Source of the DNA: Herbidospora sakaeratensis
GTDB lineage: Bacteria; Actinomycetota; Actinomycetes; Streptosporangiales; Streptosporangiaceae
Direction of reading: 5' to 3'
DNA: 64,000 nt
Assembly (NCBI RefSeq): GCF_001570525.1
Contig: NZ_BBXC01000007.1
Coordinates: forward strand, 1,248,679-1,312,678
The position numbers were made by a program, and so were the translations under genes. Each line of letters begins with the position of its first letter. Position 1 is the first letter of the stretch. This document shows positions 43,789-52,161 of the stretch, piece after piece. The notes beneath the pieces are model-generated. The model worked only from the letters and a program-made list of their open reading frames with translations, was not told where the DNA came from and did not search any database.

Positions 43789-43839
43789 TTGACACTGCCG
43801 AGAGCTCGGTGTTTCTCTCTTTCGAGACCGCTTTCGAAA
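43789..43839 (+). promoter_or_regulatory. Probable promoter and second operator of the importer operon
   Basis: TTGACA (43789-43794) is a consensus -35 box; no good -10 hexamer follows at 16-18 bases (TTTCTC at 17 is the best). The 8-bp palindrome TTTCGAAA at 43832-43839, within CTTTCGAAAC, lies downstream and could serve as a second operator. Confidence 0.45.
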
Positions 43840-43946
43840 CTTTCGGAGTTTTCGGAAGCCTTGCCTGATCCGGCTCTCGACTTTTCTCACGGGGCGGAAC
43901 GGCGTCAGTACCACGGTGCGTGCCTATCACGCGCAAGGAGAGACAC

Positions 43947-45338
43947 ATGCTGGGATCTTCGCGAATCTGGAAGCGTCGTCCCCTCGGGTTCGCCGCCGCG
44001 ATCATGAGCGGCGCGCTGGTGCTCGCCGGTTGCGCCGGCGGCGGGGCGCCGGCGGGGGGCGCCGCCCAGAACGCGGATCAGGGATCCGCCGACTCGGGCG
44101 AGATCACCTGGTGGGGCTGGACCCCCGACGCGGCGCCTGCCGAGGCATACATCAAGGCCTTCAACAAGGCCTACCCCAACATCAAGGTCACCTTCAAGAA
44201 GCTCACCATCGACGGCTACGACGCGGCGATCCGGCCCGCGCTCGCCTCGTCGGTCGGCCCCGACGTCTTCGACGTCGCCCCGGGCGCGGCCAACGGGTCC
44301 GTCGACATCTACGGCGTCAACGCCATCGACCTGAAGCCCGCCGTGGAGAAGGCGCTCGGCGCCGACTGGGAGTCGAAGCTGGCCCCGATCGGGGTCTCCA
44401 GCCTCAAGAACGGCGACAAGCTCGCCGCCCTGTCGGTCGGCTCGGTGTTCTCCGGCACGGTCTGGATCAACAAGGACCTGTTCGACAAGTACAACCTGCA
44501 GCCCCCCACCAACTACGACGAGTGGAAGAAGGTCTGCGCGACCTTCAAGGCCAACGGCGTCGGCTGCTTCGTGCAGGGCGCGGCCCAGACCGCGTTCAAC
44601 GAGGACACCCTCCAGGCGATCTCCAACAACGTCCAGCCGGGCGTGTGGGAGAAGGCCCTCAAGAAGGAGGTGCCCTGGACCGACCCGACGATCGTCAAGG
44701 CGCTCACTCTCTGGAAGGGCCTGTTCGACGACGGGATCATGCAGGAGGGCGCCCTCGGCACCCAGCAGTACCCCGACGCCAACAACGGCTTCATGTCCGG
44801 CAAGTACGCCATGGTCATGATGGGCAGCTGGTACATGCAGTACTCCACGGTCGAGGGCATGACGGCCGCCATCTCCGGCGCCGGCGTCGCCGACCCCAAG
44901 CCGTTCACCCAGCTCCCGATCGCCTTCCCCGACATCGCGGGCACCGGCAACGTCGGCTCCCTCTACGGTGACGCCGACTTCGGCCTGGCCGTGAACCAGA
45001 AGTCGAAGAACATCGCCGCCGCCACCACCTTCGCGACCTGGCTCGGCACCTCCGCCGAGGGCCAGCAGGCGGTGGCCGACATCCTCAACGACATCCCCGC
45101 CCTGGTCAGCGCCCAGCCCAACTGGGACACCGTCAAGCTGGTCAACCCCGAGGCGCAGCAGCCCGCGCTGGAGAAGCTGATCGCCGACGCCGGCAAGTCG
45201 GACGAGCCCCGTCTGGCCACGGTCGTCGCCGACCTGCAGACCGCGATCGGCGTCGCGTCCACCACGGTGGCGGCCGGCGAGGCCACCCCCGAGGAGGCCG
45301 CGGCCACGCTGCAGGACACCGCTTCGAAGATCAAGTAA
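43947..45338 (+). CDS. Sugar ABC transporter substrate-binding lipoprotein (CUT1 type)
   Basis: The 463-residue precursor has a lipobox LVLAGC near residue 29. The mature protein has the extracellular solute-binding family 1 layout: GEITWWGWTPDAAPAEAYIK, VFDVAPGAANG, GTVWINKDLFDKYNLQPP and KYAMVMMGSWYM. It would capture an oligosaccharide for the two permeases that follow. AAGGAG precedes ATG 43947 by six bases. The ATPase of the complex is not encoded here; CUT1 systems in actinomycetes often share an MsiK-type ATPase encoded elsewhere. Confidence 0.92.
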   Translation: MLGSSRIWKRRPLGFAAAIMSGALVLAGCAGGGAPAGGAAQNADQGSADSGEITWWGWTPDAAPAEAYIKAFNKAYPNIKVTFKKLTIDGYDAAIRPALASSVGPDVFDVAPGAANGSVDIYGVNAIDLKPAVEKALGADWESKLAPIGVSSLKNGDKLAALSVGSVFSGTVWINKDLFDKYNLQPPTNYDEWKKVCATFKANGVGCFVQGAAQTAFNEDTLQAISNNVQPGVWEKALKKEVPWTDPTIVKALTLWKGLFDDGIMQEGALGTQQYPDANNGFMSGKYAMVMMGSWYMQYSTVEGMTAAISGAGVADPKPFTQLPIAFPDIAGTGNVGSLYGDADFGLAVNQKSKNIAAATTFATWLGTSAEGQQAVADILNDIPALVSAQPNWDTVKLVNPEAQQPALEKLIADAGKSDEPRLATVVADLQTAIGVASTTVAAGEATPEEAAATLQDTASKIK

Positions 45339-45356
45339 CCCCCGAGGACGGAACCC

Positions 45357-46310
45357 TTGACCTCCACGACCACATCGAAGACCGGGGCACGCCGTCCTTC
45401 CGGATCCTCCGCTCCGGGACCCGGTTCCCGGAGCGGGGCGATCCGCCCCTCCGGCCTTCCCTGGATCCTGCCCGCGTTCGTCTTCGTGGTCGGCATCCTC
45501 TACTACTGCATCGGCGAGACGGGCTACCTGTCGACCCTCGACTGGGACGGCACCAGCCCCACCCCCACCTCGGTGGGCCTGCAGAACTACCAGGACATCC
45601 TGGTCGACCCGATCTTCTGGCAGGCCATCTGGCACACGGTGATCTTCTTCCTGGTGACCTTCACCGCGCAGACCGCGATCGGCTTCGTGTTCGCGGCGCT
45701 GCTGCACTCGAAGGTGAAGCTGGCCACCGTCTACAAGGTGATCGTGTTCACGCCGGTCGTCATCGCGCCGGCCACGATGGCGCCGGTGTTCCGGCAGATG
45801 TTCGCCGCCGACGGCCAGCTCAACTGGTTCCTCGACCACGTCGGCCTGGGCTTCCTCTCTCAGCCCTGGCTGGCCCAGTCGAGCACGGCCATGCCGGTGA
45901 TCATGTTCATCACCGTCTGGAACTTCACCGGCCTGACCTTCGTGCTCTACTACGCCGCGATGGGCCAGATCGACCCCGAGGTGCTGGAGGCCGCGCGCAC
46001 CGACGGCGCCAGCAACCTGCGCACCCTCGTCAGCATCGTGTGGCCCGGCGTGCGCAGCACCACGGTCGCGCTCGCCATGCTCAGCGTGATCGGCGCGCTG
46101 AAGACCTTCGACATCCCCTACCTGGTGACGATCGGCGGCCCCAACTACGCCACCGAGTTCCTCGGCACCTACATCTACCGGATCAGCATCCCCAGTGCCC
46201 ACGTCGGCTACGGGGCCGCGCTGTCGATCATGCTCCTCGTGCTGGCCCTGCTCGGCGCCATCGCCGTCGCCGCCCGCTCCAACCGGAAGGACGGTGAGAG
46301 CGGTGTTTGA
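45357..46310 (+). CDS. Sugar ABC transporter permease (MalF type)
   Basis: The 317-residue protein has a basic, Ser-rich N-terminal tail (about 32 residues), then six transmembrane helices and the EAA loop DPEVLEAARTDGASNLRTLV. TTG 45357 is the apparent start, with GAGGA eight bases upstream. It pairs with the next permease, whose start lies inside its last codons. Confidence 0.9.
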   Translation: MTSTTTSKTGARRPSGSSAPGPGSRSGAIRPSGLPWILPAFVFVVGILYYCIGETGYLSTLDWDGTSPTPTSVGLQNYQDILVDPIFWQAIWHTVIFFLVTFTAQTAIGFVFAALLHSKVKLATVYKVIVFTPVVIAPATMAPVFRQMFAADGQLNWFLDHVGLGFLSQPWLAQSSTAMPVIMFITVWNFTGLTFVLYYAAMGQIDPEVLEAARTDGASNLRTLVSIVWPGVRSTTVALAMLSVIGALKTFDIPYLVTIGGPNYATEFLGTYIYRISIPSAHVGYGAALSIMLLVLALLGAIAVAARSNRKDGESGV

Positions 46311-47091
46311 GGCCCGCCGCCCGTCGGCCAGGCTGCTGCTGCAGATCCTGGTCACCGCGATGGTCATCCCCTACCTGTTCCCGCTGGTCGTGATGGTCCA
46401 GGGGTCGCTGGCGGGGGAGGGCTGGGGCAACTACCGCGCCGTCTTCGAGGTCGGCACGATCGGCACCTTCTTCAAGAGCAGCGTCATCATCTCGGTCTCG
46501 ACGATCATCATCGTGTACGTCCTGACGATGCTCGCCGCGTTCGGCTTCTCCAAGCTGCGCGTGCGCCGCAAGGAGGTCTACTTCTGGATGATCCTGGCGG
46601 CGCTGACGCTGCCCGAGGTCGTCCTGCTCACCCCGTTGTTCGCCACCACGCTGGCGCTCGGCGTCTACGACACCTACTGGGCGGTCGTGCTGCCGCTGGC
46701 CGCGCTGCAGATCCCCTTCACCGTGCTGATCGCCCGCCGGTTCGTCGACGGCGTGCCCGACGCGCTGTTCGACGCCGCCCGCATCGACGGCGCGAGCACG
46801 TTCACCTCCTTCCGCTACATCATCATCCCCATGACGCGGCCGATCGCCGCCGCGATCGTGGTGCTGACCCTGATCGGCTCGTGGAACGCCTACCTGCTGC
46901 CGCTGGTCCTCATCCAGGACCCGGCCCAGCAGACGGTGACGCTGCTGCCGCAGTTCTTCGTCAGCCAGTTCAGCAACGACCAGACCAAGGTCCTGGCCAG
47001 CGCGGTGATCACCGCGATCCCCGAGATCGTCGCCTACCTCTGCCTCCAGGGCCTGTTCGAACGCGGCCTGTCGGCCGGTGCCATCAAGTAA
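46294..47091 (+). CDS. Sugar ABC transporter permease (MalG type)
   Basis: The 265-residue protein has six transmembrane helices, an N-terminal LLLQILVTAMVIPYLFPLVV segment and the EAA loop PDALFDAARIDGASTFTSFR. The start is GTG 46294 or GTG 46303, both inside the end of the previous permease gene; spacing to GGAAGG does not decide between them. It completes the heterodimeric channel. The GH5 gene follows 13 nt downstream. Confidence 0.9.
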   Translation: MRAVFEARRPSARLLLQILVTAMVIPYLFPLVVMVQGSLAGEGWGNYRAVFEVGTIGTFFKSSVIISVSTIIIVYVLTMLAAFGFSKLRVRRKEVYFWMILAALTLPEVVLLTPLFATTLALGVYDTYWAVVLPLAALQIPFTVLIARRFVDGVPDALFDAARIDGASTFTSFRYIIIPMTRPIAAAIVVLTLIGSWNAYLLPLVLIQDPAQQTVTLLPQFFVSQFSNDQTKVLASAVITAIPEIVAYLCLQGLFERGLSAGAIK

Positions 47092-47104
47092 AGGAACCCC
47101 TCAC

Positions 47105-48475
47105 ATGACCTTCCTCCGGGTCGAAGGACGCCAGATCGTCGACGAGTCGGGCGCCCCCGTCCGCCTGCGCGGCGTCGCGGTCGGCGGCTGGCTGAACATG
47201 GAGAACTTCATCACCGGCTACGCGGCCAACGAGGCGCTGATGCGCAGCACGGTGCGCGAGGTCCTCGGCGACGAGAAATACGAGTTGTTCTTCGACCGCC
47301 TGCTGACCGCCTTCTTCAACGAGGACGACGCGAAGCTGCTGGCCGAGATGGGCATGAACTGCGTCCGCCTCCCGGTCAACTACCGCCACTTCGAGGACGA
47401 CGAGCGGCCCTTCGAGTTCAAGACCGAGGGCTTCAGGCACCTCGACCGGGCCGTGGAGGCGTGCGCGAAGCACGGCATCTACACCGTCATCGACCTGCAC
47501 GCCCTGCCCGGCTCGCAGAACCACCACTGGCACTCCGACAACATCACCCACCGCCCCCTGTTCTGGGACCACCCCCACTTCCAGGACCGCGTGGTCAAGA
47601 TGTGGGAGCACATCGCCGAGCACTACAAGGACAACCCCTGGGTGGCCGGCTACAACCCGATCAACGAGCCCGCCGACGAGTCGCGCAAGGTGGTCGGCCC
47701 CGTCTACACCCGCCTGGTCAACGCCATCCGGGCCATCGACGACCGGCACATCCTGTTCCTCGACGGCAACACCTACTCCACCGAGTTCGACGTCTTCGAC
47801 GAGCCGTGGGCCAACACGGTGTACGCCGCCCACGACTACGCCGCCCCCGGCCTGGGCGGCGGCGGCCCCTACCCGGGCGAGACCGCAGGGAAGCACTGGG
47901 ACAGGTCCACCCTCGAGGAGAAGTACGCCGAGCGCACCGAGTACAGCAACCGCACCGGCACCCCGGTGTGGGTCGGCGAGTTCGGCCCCATCTACACCGG
48001 CTCCGAACCCCGCGACGCCGAGCTCCGGCAGCTGCTGGCCGACCAGCTCGACATCTTCAGGCGCGACGACGCCGGGTGGTCGATCTGGATGTACAAGGAC
48101 CTGGGCCGCCAGGGCCTGGTCACGGTGCGCCCCGACTCCCCGTACCTGAAGCGGTTCGGCGACTTCGTCGCCAAGAAGGTGCGCCTGGGCGCCGACCAGT
48201 GGGGCAGCGACGGCACGGGCGTGGCCGAGGTGACCGGCCCGTTCTACCAGATGATCGCCGACGAGTTCCCCGGCTTCGACCCCTACCCCTGGGGCCAGTA
48301 CGACTGGGTGCGCACCCTGCTGCTGAACCTCACGGTCGCCCAGCCGCTCGCCTACGAGTACGCGGAGTTGTTCCGCGGCCTGACCGACGACGAGCTGATC
48401 GCCCTGGCCGACTCGTTCGCGCTGGCCAACTGCGACGTCCGCACCACCCTGCGCGACCAGATGATGGCCGGTTAG
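47105..48475 (+). CDS. GH5 family beta-glycosidase, cytoplasmic
   Basis: The 456-residue enzyme has the GH5 acid/base E188 in GYNPINEPAD and nucleophile E292 in PVWVGEFGPI, with RLPVNYRHF and VIDLHALPGSQN as further clan-A motifs. It has no signal peptide and is the last gene of the importer operon, so it acts on sugars after uptake. A C-terminal helical region of about 70 residues (to RTTLRDQMMAG) extends beyond the barrel. Exo-acting beta-glucosidase or beta-1,3/1,6-glucanase subfamilies are the likeliest relatives. Its stop overlaps the convergent NmrA gene. Confidence 0.92.
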   Translation: MTFLRVEGRQIVDESGAPVRLRGVAVGGWLNMENFITGYAANEALMRSTVREVLGDEKYELFFDRLLTAFFNEDDAKLLAEMGMNCVRLPVNYRHFEDDERPFEFKTEGFRHLDRAVEACAKHGIYTVIDLHALPGSQNHHWHSDNITHRPLFWDHPHFQDRVVKMWEHIAEHYKDNPWVAGYNPINEPADESRKVVGPVYTRLVNAIRAIDDRHILFLDGNTYSTEFDVFDEPWANTVYAAHDYAAPGLGGGGPYPGETAGKHWDRSTLEEKYAERTEYSNRTGTPVWVGEFGPIYTGSEPRDAELRQLLADQLDIFRRDDAGWSIWMYKDLGRQGLVTVRPDSPYLKRFGDFVAKKVRLGADQWGSDGTGVAEVTGPFYQMIADEFPGFDPYPWGQYDWVRTLLLNLTVAQPLAYEYAELFRGLTDDELIALADSFALANCDVRTTLRDQMMAG

Positions 48476-49359
48476 AGGTACTGGCGCGTCCACTCCTCGA
48501 AGGTGGTCAGCGGGATGCCGAGCGCCCGCGCGTACTCCGGACGCGCGGGCTGCCCGACCGCCCCGGTCCGTTCGTGCGAGATCCCCGCCCAGACGGGCAT
48601 GCCCAGGGCGAGCGCCTCCTCCTCGGTCAGGTCGGGCGCGGTCAGCTCGGCGCCGAGGGCCTTCGACATGACCGCCGCGATCTCCGTCATCGTCAGGAGC
48701 TCGCTCGCCAGCTCCAGCTCGACCCCGTGGAACCGCTCGGGGTCGAGCACGGCCGCCGCGGCGGCCCGCCCGATGTCGTCGACCGCGACGAGCGAGAGCC
48801 GGGTCTGCGGCTTCAGCACCGTGACCAGGCCGCCCTGGACCCCGCGCGGCAGCAGGTAGGCGGCCGAGGGCAGGAAGTTCTCCATGAACCAGCCGGGGTT
48901 GAGCAGCGTCCAGTGACGGAACCCGGCCTCCCTGACCCGGTCCTGGATGCCGGACTTGGTGGTGTAGTAGGGCTGCAGCGCCGCCCACCGCTCTCTGGTG
49001 ATCTTCTGCGCGGCCCCCGACACGGCGGTGTGCACGAACTGCGGCACCCCCGCGGCCAGCGCCGCCTCGATCAGGTTCTCCGCCTGGACGCGTTCGCCGT
49101 CGAAGTCGATGGCGTCGTCCTGCATCGGCGGCATCTGCACCGAGAACACGGCCCGCACCCCGTCCACGGCCGCGTCCAGCGAGCCGCGGTCGGTGAGATC
49201 GCCCGTGACCAGATGGGCCCCGAGCGCCTCGACCGCCTTGGCCTTGGCCGTCGAAGGATCCCTGACCAGGGCTCTGACGGGCACCCCCGCCGCGATCAGG
49301 GCGCGGGCGGTCGCGCCTCCCTGTTGTCCGGTGGCGCCGGTGACCAGTACCTGGGACAT
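48472..49359 (-). CDS. NmrA-like NAD(P)-binding protein
   Basis: The 295-residue atypical SDR has VLVTGATGQQGGATARALIA at the N terminus, PVRALVRDPS, and HTAVSGAAQ without the YxxxK catalytic pair, typical of NmrA/HSCARG redox-sensing proteins or NAD(P)H:quinone reductases. ATG 49359 is preceded by GAGGAG. It is divergent from a TetR regulator across a strong dyad. It is convergent with, and overlaps by 4 nt, the GH5 gene, marking the edge of the sugar island. Confidence 0.9.
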   Translation of the reverse strand: MSQVLVTGATGQQGGATARALIAAGVPVRALVRDPSTAKAKAVEALGAHLVTGDLTDRGSLDAAVDGVRAVFSVQMPPMQDDAIDFDGERVQAENLIEAALAAGVPQFVHTAVSGAAQKITRERWAALQPYYTTKSGIQDRVREAGFRHWTLLNPGWFMENFLPSAAYLLPRGVQGGLVTVLKPQTRLSLVAVDDIGRAAAAAVLDPERFHGVELELASELLTMTEIAAVMSKALGAELTAPDLTEEEALALGMPVWAGISHERTGAVGQPARPEYARALGIPLTTFEEWTRQYL

Positions 49360-49379
49360 GGCACTCCTCTTCCGATCAT

Positions 49380-49434
49380 AAACGGCGGGGTCCGCCGTTT
49401 CTGTTTCGGTACGATACGGAGACCCCCGCCGTTT
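49380..49434. promoter_or_regulatory. TetR operator dyads between nmrA-like and tetR genes
   Basis: AAACGGCGG-GGT-CCGCCGTTT (49380-49400) has perfect 9-bp arms. A third copy of the half-site, CCGCCGTTT, occurs at 49426-49434 in GACCCCCGCCGTTT. The first dyad lies 20 nt before the nmrA-like start and the last half-site 22 nt before the tetR ATG, so one repressor could block both genes. Confidence 0.7.
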
Positions 49435-49456
49435 AGCAATCCCCGAGGTGAGGCCC

Positions 49457-50002
49457 ATGCGCGCCGACGCCCAGCGCAACTACGCGCGGCTGCTCGCCGT
49501 CGCCGAGGAGGAGATCGCGCTCAACGGCGCCGACGCGTCACTGGAACAGATCGCCCGCGTCGCGGGCGTGGGATCGGGCACGGTCCGCCGCCACTTCCCC
49601 AACCGGCACGCCCTGCTGGCCGCCGTCTTCCGCGACCACGTCGAGACCCTGTGCGCGCACGCCCGCGACCGCGTCGGCCGCCCCGACCCGAGGGCGGCCC
49701 TGCTGGAATGGCTCAACGCGGTGACGACGTCGGCCGCGACGATCCGCGGCCTGGCCATGGCCCTCAACCGCGACCAGGTCACCGGCGACGAGCACGAACA
49801 CTGCGCCACCGGACAGCTCACGGAGGCGGGCGAACCCCTGGTCCGTCAGGCCGCGGCCGTGCTGGCCCCCGGCGTCACCATCGCCGACCTGCTCGCCCTG
49901 ATCACCGGCATCGCCCTGGCCACCGAACACCACCCCGACCCGGCCGCCGAGGCCAACCGCCTGCTCTCCCTGGCGGTGACGGGCCTCAGCCCGGCGCCCT
50001 GA
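49457..50002 (+). CDS. TetR/AcrR family regulator
   Basis: The 181-residue protein has the HTH ASLEQIARVAGVGSGTVRRH followed by FPNRHALLAAVF; the rare R in place of Y before RHF is seen in a subset of the family. The C-terminal domain resembles SbtR-like regulators. ATG 49457 is preferred over the upstream GTG 49448 on spacing to GAGG. It is divergent from the NmrA-like gene, a recurrent pairing in actinomycetes. Confidence 0.9.
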   Translation: MRADAQRNYARLLAVAEEEIALNGADASLEQIARVAGVGSGTVRRHFPNRHALLAAVFRDHVETLCAHARDRVGRPDPRAALLEWLNAVTTSAATIRGLAMALNRDQVTGDEHEHCATGQLTEAGEPLVRQAAAVLAPGVTIADLLALITGIALATEHHPDPAAEANRLLSLAVTGLSPAP

Positions 50003-50023
50003 GCGGCCGGCCGGCGGCGCGGG

Positions 50024-51238
50024 TCAGGCGGCCTGGCTGCGCGCGGTGAGGGCGCCGAGGGCGGTCAGCAGGCGGTCGACGTGTTCCTCGGTGCTGCCGA
50101 GGCCGATCGAGGCGCGGACCGCGCCGCCGATCTCGTCGCAGCCGCCCCGCCCCACGCCGAGCAGGTGCCGCACGAACGGGTGGGCGCAGAACTTGCCGTC
50201 GCGGACGCCGATGCCGTGCTCGGCCGACAGCCGTTCGGCCACCTCGCGGGCGGTGTGCCCGTCGACGACGAACGAGACGATGCCCACCCGGGGGTGGTCG
50301 GCGGGCCACAACGCCAGCTCGTGCACGCCGTCGATGGCGGCGAGGCCGGTCCGCAGCCGGGTGAGCAGGCGGTCCTCCTCCTCGACGAGGCCGGCCCAGC
50401 CGGTCTGGTTCAGGTGGTCGCAGGCCGCGGCCAGGGCGATGGCGCCCAGCACGTTGGGGGTGCCGGCCTCGTGCCGGGCCTCCACGTCGGCCTGCCACTC
50501 GGTCTGGTCGCCGACGGCGACCGTCGCGCCGCCGCCCTTCAGGTAGGGCTCGGCCCGCTCCAGCCAGTCACGGCGGCCGATCAGCACGCCCGCGCCGAAG
50601 GGGGCGTACAGCTTGTGGCCGGAGAAGGCGACGTAGTCGAGGTCGAGGGCGGCGACGTTCAGGGGGCGGTGGGGGGCCAGCTGGGCGGCGTCGACCGCGA
50701 TGCGGGCGCCGTGCCGGTGGGCGATGTGGGCCAGGCCGGCGATCGGCCACAGTTCCCCGGTGACGTTCGAGGCGGCCGTGACGACCAGCAGCGCGGGACC
50801 GTCGATCGCGGCGAGCGCCTCGTCGGCGGCGCGGACGGCCTCACCGGGCAGCGCGGGCGGCGCGAGGCGCACGGGGGCCGGCCAGGGGAGGAGGGTCGCG
50901 TGGTGCTCGGTGTCGAAGACGACCACCGTGGTGCCCTCGGGCAGGCTCCGGGCCAGCAGGTTCATCGCGTCGGTGGTGTTGCGGACGAACACGAGCGCGT
51001 CGTCGGGCCGGGCGCGGGCGAACGCCTTGATGGTGTGCCGGGCCTGCTCGTAGCGGGCGGTGGTCAGCTGGGAGGCGTGGCCGGCGCCCCGGTGGACGCT
51101 GGAGTAGGCGGGCAGCGCGTCGGCGACGGCCTGGCTGACCGCCTGGAGACAGGGGGCGCTGGCGGCGTAGTCGAGATTGGCGTAGGGGACCAGGGCGCCG
51201 TCGCGAACGGGCACGTCAAGGGAGAAGACAGGGGACAT
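50024..51238 (-). CDS. Aminotransferase class V, cysteine-desulfurase-like
   Basis: The 404-residue PLP enzyme has NLDYAASAPC at the N terminus, D183 in IAVDAAQLAPH, Schiff-base K209 in VAFSGHKLYAPFG, and a C-terminal RDGKFCAHP. This last cysteine corresponds to the persulfide-carrying loop of SufS/CsdA enzymes. It could mobilise sulfur from cysteine or perform a related beta-elimination. GGAGG precedes ATG 51238. It lies 163 nt downstream of gntR on the same strand, after the trpB-trpA-gntR genes. A motif shared with the region upstream of the hemerythrin fusion gene lies near its upstream edge. Confidence 0.88.
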   Translation of the reverse strand: MSPVFSLDVPVRDGALVPYANLDYAASAPCLQAVSQAVADALPAYSSVHRGAGHASQLTTARYEQARHTIKAFARARPDDALVFVRNTTDAMNLLARSLPEGTTVVVFDTEHHATLLPWPAPVRLAPPALPGEAVRAADEALAAIDGPALLVVTAASNVTGELWPIAGLAHIAHRHGARIAVDAAQLAPHRPLNVAALDLDYVAFSGHKLYAPFGAGVLIGRRDWLERAEPYLKGGGATVAVGDQTEWQADVEARHEAGTPNVLGAIALAAACDHLNQTGWAGLVEEEDRLLTRLRTGLAAIDGVHELALWPADHPRVGIVSFVVDGHTAREVAERLSAEHGIGVRDGKFCAHPFVRHLLGVGRGGCDEIGGAVRASIGLGSTEEHVDRLLTALGALTARSQAA

Positions 51239-51398
51239 GACGCCTCCAGGCGAGTCACGCGCTTGCCCGCCGCACCCCGCGACGGACCAGGTCTTCACCC
51301 GGGGCACCCCGCCGCGGACGCGAGGGTTGCCGGCCAGCAAGCCGGGGCTGTGCGCTGGCACTCATGACCTTCGCGAGGACTATAACATCCCGTTTCGG

Positions 51399-51413
51399 AT
51401 CTACTTTGTAAAG
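51399..51413. promoter_or_regulatory. Shared motif, copy 1
   Basis: ATCTACTTTGTAAAG matches copy 2 (55202-55216) at 14 of 15 positions, in the same orientation. It overlaps the last codons of gntR and lies 161 nt upstream of the aminotransferase ATG. TATAGT (minus strand, about 51377-51382) nearby could be a -10 box for the aminotransferase. Confidence 0.4.
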
Positions 51414-52153
51414 GCACCGGTCCAGTGCAACGACAGGTCGGTCGCCTTGCGCTCGGCCCGGATCTCCATCCACTCGCCGAGGATCGTGGCGTGGTCGACG
51501 ACGATCGGCGTGCCCCGGTCGTCGTAGGTGACACGCTCGCTGACGAACACCGGGCCGCCCGCCGGGCGGCGCAGCCGCGCCGCCACGGGGGCGGTGAGCA
51601 GGGCGGGCCTGATGCGCTCGGTGGCCCGGTGGATGCGCGCGCCGGCGTCGGCGAGGGCGGTGTAGAGGGGGACCTCGGTGAAGTCGGCCGCCCTGACGGC
51701 CGAGGCGTGCGGCTCGGCGACCCACGAGATCTGGTGGACGACGGGCCGGTCGCCCAGGTGGCGCACCCGGACCAGCCGGAGGGCCCGCAGTCCGGCCGGC
51801 GCGTCGCCGAGCAGCCGGGTGAGGGAGCGCGGGGCCGGTCGCAGCGCGGCCGAGACCACTTCGGTGCGCAGCGGATGCCCCTGCCTGCGCAGGTCGTCGC
51901 CGAGGCTGCGCAGGGTGTCGAGCGGGTATTCGGCGCCCGGCCGCGTCACGTAGGTGCCCCGGCCGGCCCGCTGCTCGATCAGGCCCTCGCCGCTGAGGAC
52001 CTGCAACGCCTGCCGCAGCGTCATCATCGTCACGCCGTAGGAGGCGCTGAGCTCACGCTGCGCGGGCAGGGCCTCGCCCGCGCGGTAGTGACCCGACCTG
52101 ATCTTGTCGCTCAGGTCGTCGGCGATGACGCGGTAGCGGGGCGTGCTGCTCAT
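51401..52153 (-). CDS. GntR family regulator with UTRA domain (HutC subfamily)
   Basis: The 250-residue protein has a winged HTH (YRVIADDLSDKIRSGHYRAG, LPAQRELSASYGVTMMTLRQ, GLIEQRAGRGTYV) and a C-terminal UTRA ligand domain (about 90-245). HutC-type regulators bind dyads such as the DasR box ACTGGTCTAGACCAGT; the palindromes before trpB closely resemble it. The gene starts 8 nt after trpA, so it belongs to the trpBA transcript and is probably autoregulated. The ligand might be an indole, anthranilate or amino-acid derivative. Confidence 0.92.
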   Translation of the reverse strand: MSSTPRYRVIADDLSDKIRSGHYRAGEALPAQRELSASYGVTMMTLRQALQVLSGEGLIEQRAGRGTYVTRPGAEYPLDTLRSLGDDLRRQGHPLRTEVVSAALRPAPRSLTRLLGDAPAGLRALRLVRVRHLGDRPVVHQISWVAEPHASAVRAADFTEVPLYTALADAGARIHRATERIRPALLTAPVAARLRRPAGGPVFVSERVTYDDRGTPIVVDHATILGEWMEIRAERKATDLSLHWTGAFTK

Positions 52154-52161
52154 CGGGCTCC

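Larger units (their letters stand above)
43591..43946. other. Regulatory region between lacI-2 and the sugar importer operon
   Basis: This 356-nt non-coding stretch is markedly less GC-rich than its surroundings. It holds at least three CGAAAC/GTTTCG elements (GAAACTTTC 43622-43630, the palindrome at 43750-43763, TTTCGAAA 43832-43839) and a consensus TTGACA. It must contain the promoters for both divergent transcripts. Confidence 0.7.

Noticed and set aside
49986-50045. GC-rich GGCCGGCCGGC stretch between tetR and the aminotransferase as a terminator
   Set aside because: The stem is short and ambiguous and no U-rich tail follows on either strand.
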